Assembly (NCBI GenBank): GCA_004123355.1
Contig: SCHM01000001.1
Location: 5,076,001 to 5,140,000 of the forward strand
Direction: 5' to 3'
From: Amphirosellinia nigrospora
Lineage: Eukaryota; Ascomycota; Sordariomycetes; Xylariales; Xylariaceae
Length of the DNA: 64,000 bases
In this document: piece after piece, positions 36,562 through 49,700 of the stretch
Numbering within the stretch: position 1 is the stretch's first letter
Layout of the letters: every line of letters begins with the position of its first letter
Made by a program: the position numbers and the translations under genes
Notes under the pieces: generated by a model
Told to the model about the DNA's origin: nothing
Database searches by the model: none
Seen by the model: the letters and a program-made list of their open reading frames with translations, nothing else

Positions 36562-36570
36562 GTGAGATGG
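36562..36570. repeat. target-site duplication, right copy
   Basis: GTGAGATGG directly after the right inverted repeat; identical to 35990-35998. Confidence 0.88.
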
Positions 36571-37202
36571 GCGGAGGGGGAGGAGATAAAATGAGCCGTG
36601 CTCTCAGCTTCTTCTTCTGGCTAACTTGCCGTGGCGGCCAAGATTCCAAGAACCCTTACAGGTCGTTAGTTCGTAGACTACTGGCTGGAACTTCCCCGGT
36701 CGTGCTCGCTCAGAGGGGGGAAACAGTGGTAGAAAGAGGGGCGGCCAATTTACCAGCCAAGAGTGCTGGTAATGCTATAAGCCAATCACCATCACGGAAG
36801 ATATCATAGCTGAAAACTGGATCAGGGCCAGAAGCCAGGGTCTGACAGGCATATCACTAAATGGAAAGCTTCCATAAACATTCCAGGCCCCTTCTATATG
36901 CGTCTGCAAGCAACCCACGGCCAACAACATAGCGGCACACGGCACTTCTAACCAACGTTTCGCTTACAATAGCTAGCACATCATCAAGTTGATTTATGAG
37001 CGAGCAAAATTCTTCGCTTGTTGATTTGTCCTCCACTGTACGAATTCATAACTCCAGATGTTGATCATTTCATTGTACAAGTCTCTACGTGTTATGTCCA
37101 TCTCTATCACGGGCAGATAGCAGGTACTGATGATGCCCTCGGAGTCATGTACTGCCAAGCGCCCCGTATTGTTTTCCGAACCTCCATTCGCCAAGACTTA
37201 GA
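36571..37202. other. intergenic region between the transposon and the Nup192 3' end
   Basis: 632 bases, no recognised gene. It probably includes the Nup192 3' untranslated region. Confidence 0.5.
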
Positions 37203-40200
37203 CTAATGAAATAACATCGGTGTTGACTTCGAATCTTCGGTGAATGTCTGATTCTCGAACTGCAACACATGCAACGTTAGCCTCCAAACACAGATGCAAG
37301 CTGCTTGCCTTGTTTCCCGCCCTATCTTACCTCAAGGAAGTTTGTAGCCGTGATGATCATCATGAATGCTTCGGCTAAATCGTCAATGTGCCCAGCAAGT
37401 ATCGGGTCCATCTTTCCCGTCCCTGCGCCTACTCCTGCTGACCTTTTGAGAACATGTGTCACCAACATCCTATGATCGGCGAGGAACCGTCTGCCCTGCA
37501 GAATATTATGCGAACCCGGCTGACGATTGCGACACCGATGATCTGGGCCACCTTGACAAGTAATAGATAGTGTCTTTCTAAGGCTTCGGTATCTGAAGGC
37601 TCGACCTGTAACTCAGGATCTACTCCAAATAATCCGGACTGATCCACCGTCCGGAATATATTAGCATGTAGCACATACTTGGCACCCGGGCGCGTCTGGC
37701 ATAGCTGTAGAAGTAGTACTAATTTGGCGTTCAGATAGTTCTGATGATCGGGGTTTCCTTTCCGTGGGGAAGAGAGAAAAAAGTTAGCTTGCGGGTGTTT
37801 GTAGAACGAGGCTACGGGAGATTTTTATGCTTACCGCTGCGGCTGGCCTCAACCCATTCCTGCAACACGCCGCGGAGGGAATCAACAAGAATCCCGATGA
37901 AGTTCAGCTTGTTTAACGCTTCTACTACGTAGTAATCGCCCTCCTGTCTGCCAAGTTGAATCAGGGTAGCCAAAAGGATGAGAGCTGCCGATTGACATCG
38001 GGGATCTCCACCAGATGCATCATCGCAAACCACATTGACAAGCTTCTCCCCGAAGGATTGTATCGTTTTAGTAGTCCTTCGAAGCCCAGAAAGGGTTCCA
38101 TGGCTGTGTTCAAGCACTCCGATTAGATAGCGGTAGCAGAGACTATAGTAGATGGCACGCAATTCCTGACTGGCCACCCACTTCGCAATAGCATCTAAAC
38201 ATATTTGTAATAGCTGGAACAGTTTGTCACTGATCAAGTTCTCTGCTGCGTGACTATCCTTGTCGACCGAGGACATTATGGCAAAATCGAGCTTGAAGAG
38301 GACCACCTTCGCAAGCTTTGCCAACTCGAGCGCCGGGTCAGGCTTCTCAGAACTATACATCTCGAGACCAGGAAGTGTTGCTTGAAGCGTTTGAAGGATG
38401 AAGGAGACTTTATGGGTACCGGTGAAATCATTGCAATCAGTCATCACCATGAGAAGTCTCGTCCAGGCGCTCAGGATTTTAAGGCTGTACGCTCGGGTCT
38501 GGGTAAGTCGATTGAGATATACAACATATAGTAGCATAGTCTCCTCTTCAATGTTCATTAGTGCCGCCTCTTGCTGCAAAATGATCTGGCCAGACTTATT
38601 ACCCTCATTACGCTTCAAAAGCAAAACCTCCTGGACTTTGCTCAAATTGTATACTGAATTAGACTCGTCATCTTCTTCGAGACATGCTCGAAGATCTAAA
38701 TCGCGAAATGCGTTGAGTTGCGGTGGCGGGGCGGCAAACAGATCTTCTCGCGGCAGTGAATCATGGAACTCGAAAACTGACGGTACTGCTATCGATTCCA
38801 TGCCTTCAATGACGATTTGGCCACCTAAGGCGTCAAAGATACGTCTCTTCAAAGCTGGCATTTGACCTTGTGCAACACTACAAAGCTCATGTGCAATGTA
38901 TTCCAGAGCCATGGCGCGCATGGAGAGATAATCGACAAATCCCTGGGCCGCAGGGCTTGTGAGAAAATCAGGCCCATTGGCTTCTTGTCCATCCCAGTTA
39001 TTGCTCTGCTGGGTCACGAGGCCCTGCAGCAGAATATGGAACAAGAAATCGTTCTCACGCAGTTCACCAAGGACAAGGCTCGCTGATAGTGGGGAGCTCC
39101 AAAGGAGCTTGAAAATACGCATCACTTTATACTTGAGCTCGATAAGCCACTGTGCCATGACCCCTCTTCATTGTTTGTGGGTACTTCGACAATAATAGGT
39201 AGCAATGAATGAAACAGGGCCGATCTTTGATCGAAAGTACTTCCTGGTTTGACCTCTAAAGTATTTGCTGAACAGTGAAAGCCGAGTAAAAGATGTGCAA
39301 TTGTCGGCCGGTCCGGGTTGGCTTTTAAGCAAGAATAAAGAAAGTCAAGGATGTATATCTTGATCTGGTAGTCCGGAGCCTCTGCTTCTCGGCGAAAATC
39401 AAGGGAAGATGTTAGCTCCGAAGTAAAGGCTCCGGCAATAGCCTGTGCATCGCCATGTTCTTCAAGGGCTACAATTGCTTTGTTGCGGTAAATTTGGCCG
39501 GAGGGCGCTGTTTGCCAAGCTGAAATGATCCGAGGAGATGTTGAGATCTTCTCCAAGAGTTTCAAGCTTGCAGCAGTGACATTAGGATGACCTATGCCGC
39601 AATACCCACCGAGATCTGATAATAATGTTAGACTTGTCATCAGGCCGTCTTCAACTGACGCAAACGCTCCGTTCGATGTGGGTATGTAAGATGACCGATT
39701 TTGGGCTCGGTTCAGAGGCTTCACAATAGGTCTGACTAAATCGAGGTATGTGGCCTGGAGCTCCAAAGCTTTTGACAATAATTCAACAGCCCGTAGAACC
39801 CCAAGAATGAGAGGGGAGTCGGGTGCTGCCTTTCCAATGTCTGACGAATCTTGATGGATAGTATTCAAGATGCCTTTCATGAACTTGCTATCGTACATCC
39901 ACTCCATGACGCGAGCAAATGGGTGCAGGCTCACATAAGCTTCTAAATCTTTGGTCTCAATGGCCGAGTCTACGTTTATGTTCGACTCGTTGCCAAACAG
40001 GATCAAATCTTCGTTGAAACTGGAAATACAAGTCAACGCGAAATCTAGGCAATAAAAACGCAGGATTCTTTGCTGCGTGACCTCACGAGACTCTGCGACC
40101 CTCATTGAAAATATGTGGCCTAGGATAAAGTCGATGTATGGCTCAATCCCGGGGCGTGTCCGAGTTGAGGCGCCGAGGTCTTCTGGGTACGGTAAAACAT

Positions 40201-42575
40201 CGTTCAGCGGACTACCCTCTTCGGGTAGTGACGCCATTATACTTAGGAATTGGATAAATGAACTCGTATCATCAAAGTTGGGACTCATCTCTTGGAAAAG
40301 TGCCTCCATCACCGAAGATCGAGTAGGCAACGCCACTGTGGAACTTTGGGTCCTAGCAGACATGGCAGGCGAGATATAGTGACCTGTAAAACAAGACTCA
40401 AGAACCTTCCACAAAGCATGGCTCTGTGATAGTGATTTTCGGGCCATGAGTCCACTCAACGCTCTGAACGCGTGTCCCCTAATCTCATACCCAACGGCAC
40501 TGCTGATCGTTTGCATAAGTAACATAACAAGCCTCTCGCCTGGTAGGTTGAGTAAATAATAGCGACAGGCTTCACTCTGCGAAGCGAGTTTTGTTATAAG
40601 CCTGAGATAGGCTTCCTGTAGCATAAGGACCTCGGCCTCATTTTCTGTTCGCTCACCATCAAGCTTGGTGGCTCGGGTGATAGTCGTTTGCGCACCAGTT
40701 GGCTTTGTTCTGGACGTATTAACATAATATTCCAGCTCTTTAAGAATATGAGCCCATGTAATAGACGCTGGTCTTCGTAGTTGATGACCTTCATCTAGGA
40801 GGAACTCGTGTGCATAAGTTGCAGTCTCAGAATCGTCGGAAAGACACTGCAACATCTCGCAGAAGGCAGTTTGCAAAGGTGTCGTCGTTCTACGTGACGC
40901 CCACTGCAGGAAACCAGCAAGATTGCTTTCCGGGTCCCCCCAAAAGGCGTCTGCGGCTTCTGGACGGCCTTCGTAAGAGTTAGCTATCAATAAGAGAAAC
41001 CTTTCCAAGTCGATATCTTGCTGCAGGTGCTGGCCAGCCTGGCGCTGCTCGTCTTCCTCAATCTTGAGCTTGCGGAGCACATCGGGCATATTTGATATAA
41101 AAGCATCCACAAACATCTCCATTTTCGCCATTATGCGGCCTTGTAACTGGCTCGAAAAAGGAACTGTGTCAGGAGGGAGGGTAGGGGTCCTTTTCTGAGC
41201 CCAACCCCTCAACTTATTTTGAAAAGGGTCCTGCCATTCTGTCGTTTTAACGTCGAGTACGACTGCTAGCAGAAAATCAAAAGCTCCGTCTTTTAGCGCT
41301 TCTGTAAATTGTTTGAATCTTTGTCTATCCTCTGCCCAGAACATTAGCATTATAAGCTATCTATAGAATATACAAATCTTACCTTCATCTAGGTCAATGC
41401 CGGGCAGACCTGAGCCGGCGGCATCTTCCATATACCAGCCGCTGTATTCAGCGATCCACCAGGATCTTACGGCAGCGTCAAGGAAAGGTAACGTGCCAAC
41501 GGTGCTCTCAGGCTGCTGGCAGACAATTGCATTCAGGTGTCTTGCCTGCTCTACGCTGCCACTACCTTCGGTCGAGCCGAATATTGTTATGTAAGCGCCG
41601 AGAACAGGCATCAAATGCACTATGACTGTTAATACCTAATTACAGAATTAATGTAGTTTGGTATCTCAAGCTCTTACCTGTAGAATAATCGTATCTACCT
41701 GCGCGTCGGAAATCACGAAGAAAACCGACGAAGTCACCCTCAATTGCCATGTGCCTCTCGATCGCATAGCAAAGAATGACGGCGAGGAGGTCATGCTGTT
41801 GCATTAGGCTGATATGCGCAAACTCGTACGTTTCCTGAGTCTGTAGCTCAGTTGCACGGCCCAACACAGCGGCTCCATTCACCTGCTCGGAAATCCTCAG
41901 TAGCCCCCACGAATATCAGCTAGGGAGGTATCGCAGGCCGGGACGAATCTGGACGCTGTCCCAGTGTTTGCGCCACAGGTATCGCGTCGAAGAATATTAC
42001 GGTCGACATATTGACCGAGGCGCCCAAGACTACCGTTCGCTCTATTGGCTGACAATTCTTCTTCTTCTTTCGACAGCTCCAGTAACAGGAGCATGCAACT
42101 GAGCAGATACTTTCTTTGCTGGTGGAACCGAATGATGGCGCATTCCTTTCTATTTCTACCGAGCCTTTCTTCGTCTTCTTCTGCCTGCAAAGCGAGCCGG
42201 GTGGCCTCGATTTCGTCTAGATCGAGGTCGTCGCCAATCTGAAGGATGATTTCCTGGAAGTCTTTGTTGAGCGTCCAATTCTCGTCTTCAATACGAACGT
42301 TTCCTATGGCCAGGCTTGTCAACAAAAAGTCTTATAATACGAGAGCTGTAGAGCACCAACCTGATAATACAGCATCGCGACTCTCTTTTTTTCGTCTCGG
42401 CTTCTCTAACAGATGCTGAAATCTTTCCGCAACAAGCTCGAGGAGAGGGTTGTCAGGAAGCTGAGCCAAAGCCAAGAGACCTCGCTCCTCACGGTCCTCT
42501 TTGACGGCGTCAGCAACGGTTGCCAGGTCTCGGTGTGAGAGCCTGGAAAGCTTCCATGATGCCATCATCCGCCAT
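37203..42575 (-). CDS. NUP192: nucleoporin Nup192 (Nup205 family), inner ring of the nuclear pore
   Basis: Six exons on the minus strand: 42361-42575, 41678-42303, 41383-41619, 37835-41331, 37331-37757, 37203-37259; about 1,700 residues, the family's normal size. Characteristic blocks: ALAQLPDNPLLELVAERFQ, VRIEDENWTLNKDF, DDLDLDEIEATRLALQAEED, FVDAFISNMPDVLRKLKIEE, ERFLLLIANSYEGRPEAADA, FLQWASRRTTTPLQTAFCEM, RGHAFRALSGLMA, VLHANIFRTVDQSGLFGVD and DDLAEAFMMIITATNFLE. The protein is an all-helical solenoid that scaffolds the pore inner ring with Nic96 and Nup53. The start at 42575 (MADDGIMEAFQAL) needs one base fewer near 42536 to join HRDLATVADAV; an in-frame ATG at 42565 avoids this. Other one-base shifts: run of five C (plus strand) at 41904-41908, run of four C at 39151-39154, and near 37512. 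Confidence 0.93.
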
Positions 42576-43702
42576 GATCGATCTGCCAGTCTATCGCATC
42601 GTGTGCGCGGTCCAGGTACGCGGTGCGGCGGCAGTGTCGCACGGATAGCGGCGCTGGCTCTGGATATTTGCAATGGCCAAGAATATCGAGAAAATCACTA
42701 GATAGTAGCTCAAAGTTAGCGAGGGTTGCAAAGATACGGGCATCGGTAAACCCAAGAACGCGGGTGGTTGAGCTGTTGGAACTACCTCTTGGACTTGTCG
42801 CCCTAGAAAAGCTGCTGTACTATTTAGTTAGGTACAACGAGTGGGAGTAGAGGCAGCTAGGGGACAGGGAAGCTACCTAGGTAGGGAGCTCCAGGACTAG
42901 GCTGGGAAAGCTACCTAGTATGAGTGCTAGGGGTAGGTATTTATGTAGCGCGGTTACTGCGATAAGCTACAAACCTGGTGCCACAGTAATGTACCTGGCA
43001 ATTTTTGGAGCCTTTAAACGCGCTGTAGCATTGGGCCGGGTAACCTAAAAAAAGTCAACAAACCAGAGGGCTGGTTGTGCAATTCTGCCGGACAAATCCA
43101 AGCTGAGCTTCACCTGCGCATATCGCTTGTAACGCATCGCCGTCTTTTGTCTTTTGGCGTAAAGAGTGCTCAAGGTAATGTTAGGTACTGGCACTAAAAT
43201 AAGCTACACGTTTTAGTGGACCTTTTGTTAACAACATTCCACTCATTACGCTGTCGCTCTCTCATTTCTAATGGCGTGTTAAGACGGCGTTTCTGAAGTT
43301 TCTTTCTTACTGCTCTTTTGATTAACACCTACATGGTCAAGGTTGACACGCCACCAGTTCTACAGCTGAGCTCGTTGTTTCTGCCTGTTTCGTCAGTACC
43401 TAAAGCAAGCCAATCTTCTCTGCTAGACCCGCCCAGGTAGATCATCTTGGTCAACACAACTAAATGCACAAGAACGCTGTGACATCTAGATACCAACTTG
43501 GCACAGCTCTCAATCTTTCCGAGCTCCGCGAGCGGAAATGAGACATTAATTCACCCTTAGCGAGTCGTTCTGCGTTCGGACGCCTTGACATAAAACACAA
43601 TCACAGCTTTTTTGACCAGACCCAAAACTAAGATAGATATTTTCGTCTTCAGGACACCAATTCATCATCTTGTGACACAAATACAAATGAGGCTGAGACA
43701 CC
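42576..43702. promoter_or_regulatory. shared intergenic region between divergent Nup192 and Tel1
   Basis: About 1.1 kb separates the two start codons, so both promoters must lie here. TACCTAGGTAG-type motifs occur at 42873-42920 on the Nup192 side. No TATA box stands out, and no other gene is supported. Confidence 0.55.
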
Positions 43703-46700
43703 ATGCCACCTCGTTCTAGCGCTCGTGAGCTCACTGAACAGAGCCGTTGGCACGTCATTTCCTTACTTGCATAATATCTAGAACCACAGACTAATAATCG
43801 AACAGGAGCGATCGAGAGTGGAATAGGTCGAATGGTGCATCTGGTCTAGATGGTAGGTCAGCCCGCGTCCACTTATATACATGAATACAAAAGACTTAAC
43901 GAGATTTGAATAGATTAATCCATATATTCAAGTACCAGGGAACAGCCTCTAACTTGTATGTCCCCTAATGTTCACGTAACGTCTATAAAGTTAACAGAGT
44001 GTTATAGACTAAAACTGGATGATAAGAGCTATCATCGATTGTTCGAGGCTATTTTCCATTACGCGCTATCCGAAAAGGAAGCCTACTACCATGGTAGAGG
44101 ATCTAAGGCCGTTGCCTCTGGCAGGCTTACCAAATGTGCCGAGGCGCTTCGACTAAGTGTTGAACACGGCGCCTCAAAAATAAAAGGAAAACCTTCTTAG
44201 CTGTCATTCACCACATCACCGACATTCTACCTCACTCCGATGATGGATTAGTGCCACCATTAGTCTCTGACTATATCAAGGCGCTTGCCACACTCCTTGG
44301 ATATGGGGCCAATGTGGAAATTCTAGCATTAAATAATAGTGATAGCTGGTTCACCTGCGTAGACTTTGTGGTTGATATCATCTCGCAATATACAGCGAAT
44401 GTTGATCACGACGTGGACCTGCTCGTGCTTCCCGGCGCCCTCAGCTGGCTTATCGATGACACTTTCAGTGTCAACCCCAAGATCATTAAGTGGTCCTAAG
44501 CGAAACAACAACGACCGGTCGCCGCGTGGACACCTTCCAGATATCATGAAATGTTTATTTCCCTTGTCTCTGCTCCGAACGCACCCTTCTTACAGCGTAC
44601 CAGTGAGATATCATTCGTCGCTATACAGGTTCTCCAGCTTCGCTATCTCGGTCCAAGCCAACTTCACCAACTCGCCTTCGCCGTCATTAACGTACTTTTA
44701 GTGGCAACCCAGACCGATGATACAACGAAAGCCAGCTCATTGACTATTGAGTGTCTACCACTTGTCATCTACTGGTGGCAAGCTATAACTGCATCCAAAC
44801 ACGACGCTCTGCTCAATGTCGTTCGTATAGAAATGCTCAAGCTTCTATACAACATGCGCTTACAGCTTGAGTTCTTAGCGCAACAGAATAGTGAACCTAC
44901 TCTCTTTGAAGACATCGAAAGCCTATCGGAAGTACTTTGGAGCGAGTACTCAAAACGAGACGGCCGGTCCCAACTTCAACAGGATGATATTGCGTACGTA
45001 GTAGGTCATCACAGAATCAGCCAATTTTACATACAATCGTTCGCTTTACGGCCTTTCAATATTGAAGGAGAGAAGCAATGGGCAGTTGTCCAGATAATAG
45101 CAATGCTTGAGGGAATTGTGTGGAAAAGATCGCGATCCTTGCACAAGAAACCCGCCAGCGATGACAACGCCGAACAGCCGCGCAAGAAACAACGGAAAGA
45201 TATAGGGTTTAGTAGGCTCCGCTACAAACTTCGCTCCGTTGATGGTTCTACGCAATTCACAGCCCTGCAGATGTTTCCATTCTTTATATCCGATATTGAC
45301 ATTACGGGTGAGGAAATATGTGATCTGCTTTCCACCTTGATCAGCCTGGTCACGAACAAGAACAATAAACTATCAACCTGGGCAATGATAGCTTGCGCAA
45401 GGTTAGTTTGGCGCCGATGACAAAAGCATGAAGCGCTAATCCATTTATGTAGTCTAGTTCCCAAGTCTGATTCCCCTGATAGCTCTCTCGGTGCCCTTTG
45501 GAAGCAGGCCTGGCAGGTTGCTGTCCGCTCCGTCAGCATGACAGGCACCTGCCGAGCCGCAAGTTTCCTACTAAATTCCCTTCTAAAACATGAGATTTTA
45601 ACCTATGGCGAAATTATGACCGATGTCGGTGATATAGTCACCACTGCCGATGTCAACGGACCGGCTGTTTTGGTTGACTCTTCACTTATTCTAATGACAG
45701 CCCTTTTACAGCTTCGTAATCATCATCTTCCTAACGCCAGTCATGCAACTAACAATCACATCATTCGTTGGATGTTATCTCGTTGGTTTCCGGGTGAGTC
45801 GAGTTTCGAACTATGTTGAGTGACTGAGCCCTAACTGTTTTCAGCCGACGCAAACTTCATCTCGTCCTATTCGATACACTTTTCTCCACTAAATGCTGCG
45901 AACCTTATTCGAGCCGCTTGTGGAGATACGCACTTATCATTACCAGACATGTCGCAAACAATTTCCGGCCCAATCGCGGAAACTATACTCTTACTTCGTG
46001 AACGTGATACCATAGTGAAATATCTCTTATTGCTTGAGGATGGGACGAATGGTTTGGGTTCGGAAAGCAACCATAAGATTGCTTCCTTACAAGCCAATGC
46101 TATACTTACGGATTCTACTAGTGCTCTTGCGACAACGAAGTTGGTAGCCGAACTATTTTATGTGAAACTGGAAGAAATAGGGGTCCTGTGTGGTGCCTGG
46201 GCTAAGAAAGCAGAAGGTTCTAGTCATATTACACCGGAGAAGCTCCAAAGCGTGATTTCATGCTTGCTACTTGGTACCCTCGTACTTCCGCAGTTGAAAG
46301 AGGTTAACACGCGACAGTCTCAAGAAACAGAAGATGTTATCTTCCGAATATTACAAGATCTCCTCGAAGCCTTGTCATCTTCACCAGAAAACCAAGCCTT
46401 CTTCGAGTGTCTCTTGAGAACAATTAGGGCCTACATGCCGAAGCTAACTGGCAGTGATCTGGGTCGACTCTCAACTGATTTTCCATACCTTCATCGGATG
46501 TTTGCCGAGATCTCTGTATCTTTGCATCGGCAGGTTGACCAACGATCCTCTAGGCAGGAGGACGATGTCATGGATATCGATGACGAGTTTGAATCGCAAG
46601 GAAGTAGGTCGAGCATTACTGCAAATGCGGTCGAGATCCCGAGGCGAGAGTCTTTGGTGGTACTTCAAGCATCGTCATTCTATAGCGACACCACACAGCG

Positions 46701-49700
46701 ACTCCACCTCCTCCAACAGCTCTACGAAGACAGGGGCCAAATCGGACTCATTCCAGTCTCGTTCCTTGATTCATTTTTACTTTTGTCGGATAGAGAAATC
46801 ATATCATGCCGATGCTTCATCAAAGAGTTATTCGGCTCAGATCTGATCATCAACCCTGACGATGCCCAAAATGTAATCGAGAGAATCGGTGCATTAATTG
46901 GACAATTGAAGCTTTCAAGCTGTGAAGTGGCCCTGAACATATGCCTAGATTTGATGGAGGGCTTTATGGAAATGTGGTCCGATGGTGACAACGAACTGTC
47001 TTCGCCTATAGGGGATTTATACAGACATTATATCAACAAAGGGTTGTCAAGCAATCTCCTCTCTCCGACAGTCCGGATATCATTATCACGTTTATTACTT
47101 CGACTAGCCCAGGTAGGTGAGAAATTCACCGAGACTGTGGGTATGGCTCCTCCAAACACTTCACTTCTTGGCATATTAGAGAGTAGTTCATTGCCAGTCA
47201 AATTCTATATAGGATCTCAGCTGCCAAGTATGTTTGGTCGCTACATCTTGAAGGTTCATGAAGACATGTTCGTGAACATCCTTGAAATCCTACCGACAAG
47301 CGACGTGTTCCTAGAAGGAATTGCATTGCGGCTTTTTGTTCTTGGGGAGGTAGCACGCAAATGGCCAACCCTTCTCAGGAGAGGCATCTACCACATCTTT
47401 GAAACTCCGGGGAAAGTCCCTCGGTCTAAGGAGCATGCAGCGTATTCCCTTAAAAGGATATCCGCTACCCTCAAACTAGATGATCCGAGGCAGCTTTTCG
47501 ACTTATTTGCCTCGCAGTTGCTCTACACTTGGCTCGACCAGGGGGCCGTCGAGGACATTCCATTTGAGATTTTTGGATTTCCGAGTTTAGAGGCGCTTCT
47601 TCACCGATCCCAGGCAGATGTTGTGGCGCTGATGGCCATGCGTGCCCAAGATGATGCATTAGCAAGGCTCGCTACAACACTTGGCACTACACTGGCGCAG
47701 CTTGTACAACGCAATTTTTCGAAGGCACTTGCTTATTGTATGGCTCATGATATTAGCATGCTGAAGGGCGAACAGCCTCAAAGCGGAGAAAGCCGTCTTA
47801 GAAAGCTCCTGGGCCGAGAAACCTTCCTTGAGAGCGTATATCTCAACTTTGCTGATATCATCGGGACTTTTGTCAACCTTATAGACCAGGAAGATCCCAT
47901 TGAGAGAGCGTGGGTCAAGGACGAGAATTTCATTCACGCTACTGAGACAATGACAAGCATTAAACAGTGTGGGCATTCAGATGTTGTACTAGGCGCTAAT
48001 CAACAACCTACTTTTCGTCCAAAATATCTGATGAGAGAGATCGCGCTGCTCTGCAGCCGTACAGAGTATGAATTCCCTACCCTCTGGAACTCCGCGCTGG
48101 TGGTTACTGTTGCGAGAAGGCTTTTCAACAGCATTCATAAAGCCCTCGGCCCATTGTATGCATGCTCTGTTCTCCGGAAGGTCCGAGTGCTGATATGCAT
48201 GGCCGGTCCCCATGCTTGGAAGTCATACCCCCTAGAAATGTTGTTACACTCTATACGCCCATATATGTGGATACCGAATGTGCAGATGATGCACTGGGAA
48301 TGAGCCAGTTCCTACTTGAAAAAGGCTCAGAATCTCTTTCAAATCGCCATCTTTCCTTGCAGGAATGCCTTAACAACATTAGCATCGCTCCGGGTTTTCC
48401 TCGAGACATCCCAGTCCAGCACAACCCAAGAAAGCCAGTTCAAAGCTACGATGAGCAAGGCCCAGCGGTTTCATTCATGGTTCGCGAAATATCTGGATAC
48501 TTATGTTTCGTCTGCTCTCAGAGATGGAACTCAGAGAGATGCATTCAGAGCCATTACTGAGTCTGCTGCCCGTGTATGCACCTCAGGCAACGCAGAACGG
48601 GGTACTCACGAGAGTAGATTGCTCCTAGAAATTCTTCAAGATGAAGACAGCGAGGCTAGACTTCTTAGTGCAGCCTCCCGAAAACTAGCTCTAGAGATGC
48701 TCTGTTCCCATTTTATCATGCCAGATACATCGCGCATCGACCTTGTTCGTTCGGACGAAGATTCTCGAGCGTTGTCGAAAGCGGTCTGGAAAAGTTGTAA
48801 GTCACAGAATCTCAGTGGCGAGTATCTTGCTTGGGCCGGTCGGGTCATTGGTAGAGGCTTCGCCTCATCCGGCGACATTGACAATGATCTACTACGAGAA
48901 TCACAGCTATCAAAATATTGTCAGGACGCACAAGGCGAGTCTGCCTCCGAACAGGGTCTTATTAGCCTCTTGCAAGCATTGACAGCGGATGGTGACTGTG
49001 CTAAAGCCGGGCTTGCGGAATCAGCTTTGAGGACTATTGTTTCAGAAGCTGCAGCTCAAGGCGATAATGGGTTACTTGTAGCGTGTGAAAAGATCATGTC
49101 TGACCAGCTTCTTCATGCTTCTGACTGGTCACCATATCGAACCCCCCTTCCGACAACATATTTGTTCAAGAATTAAAAGAGGACTCTATTTTTCTTCAGA
49201 CTTGATCCAGAAACCGAACTGGGCTGAGAATATCACAGTATGTTTAGTGCAAAATGCTCCGGAAAGCATTCTGCTCAGTGCCTTGCTCCTATCCTCATGA
49301 ATGTCGAAGGTTTTGCGAAAGAGGCATTTCCTTACATCATTCATCTTATCTTGCTGATCGAGCGCAAATCTCAGCAATCAGCAAGACGAAAGTTGTCGGG
49401 GGACTAAAGCAGTGGTTTGAGGCGGACTCGATCATAGCCAGAGATAACATTAATCTTCTGATGAATGCAATTCTGTACCTGAGGACGCAACAACTACCCG
49501 GGGAGAACTCTATAGCTGATAGAATGCAGTGGTTTGAACTTGACCTCACATTAGCATCTTCGGCAGCAAGTAAATGCGGCATGTACAAGACCGCCCTGCT
49601 CTTCTTAGAGTTATCTTCGCCAGAGGGAACTCGCTCCTCTCGACGTTCATCTATAAATCGGGCTCAGGATTCCACAAATTTGCTGTTAGACATCTTTGAG

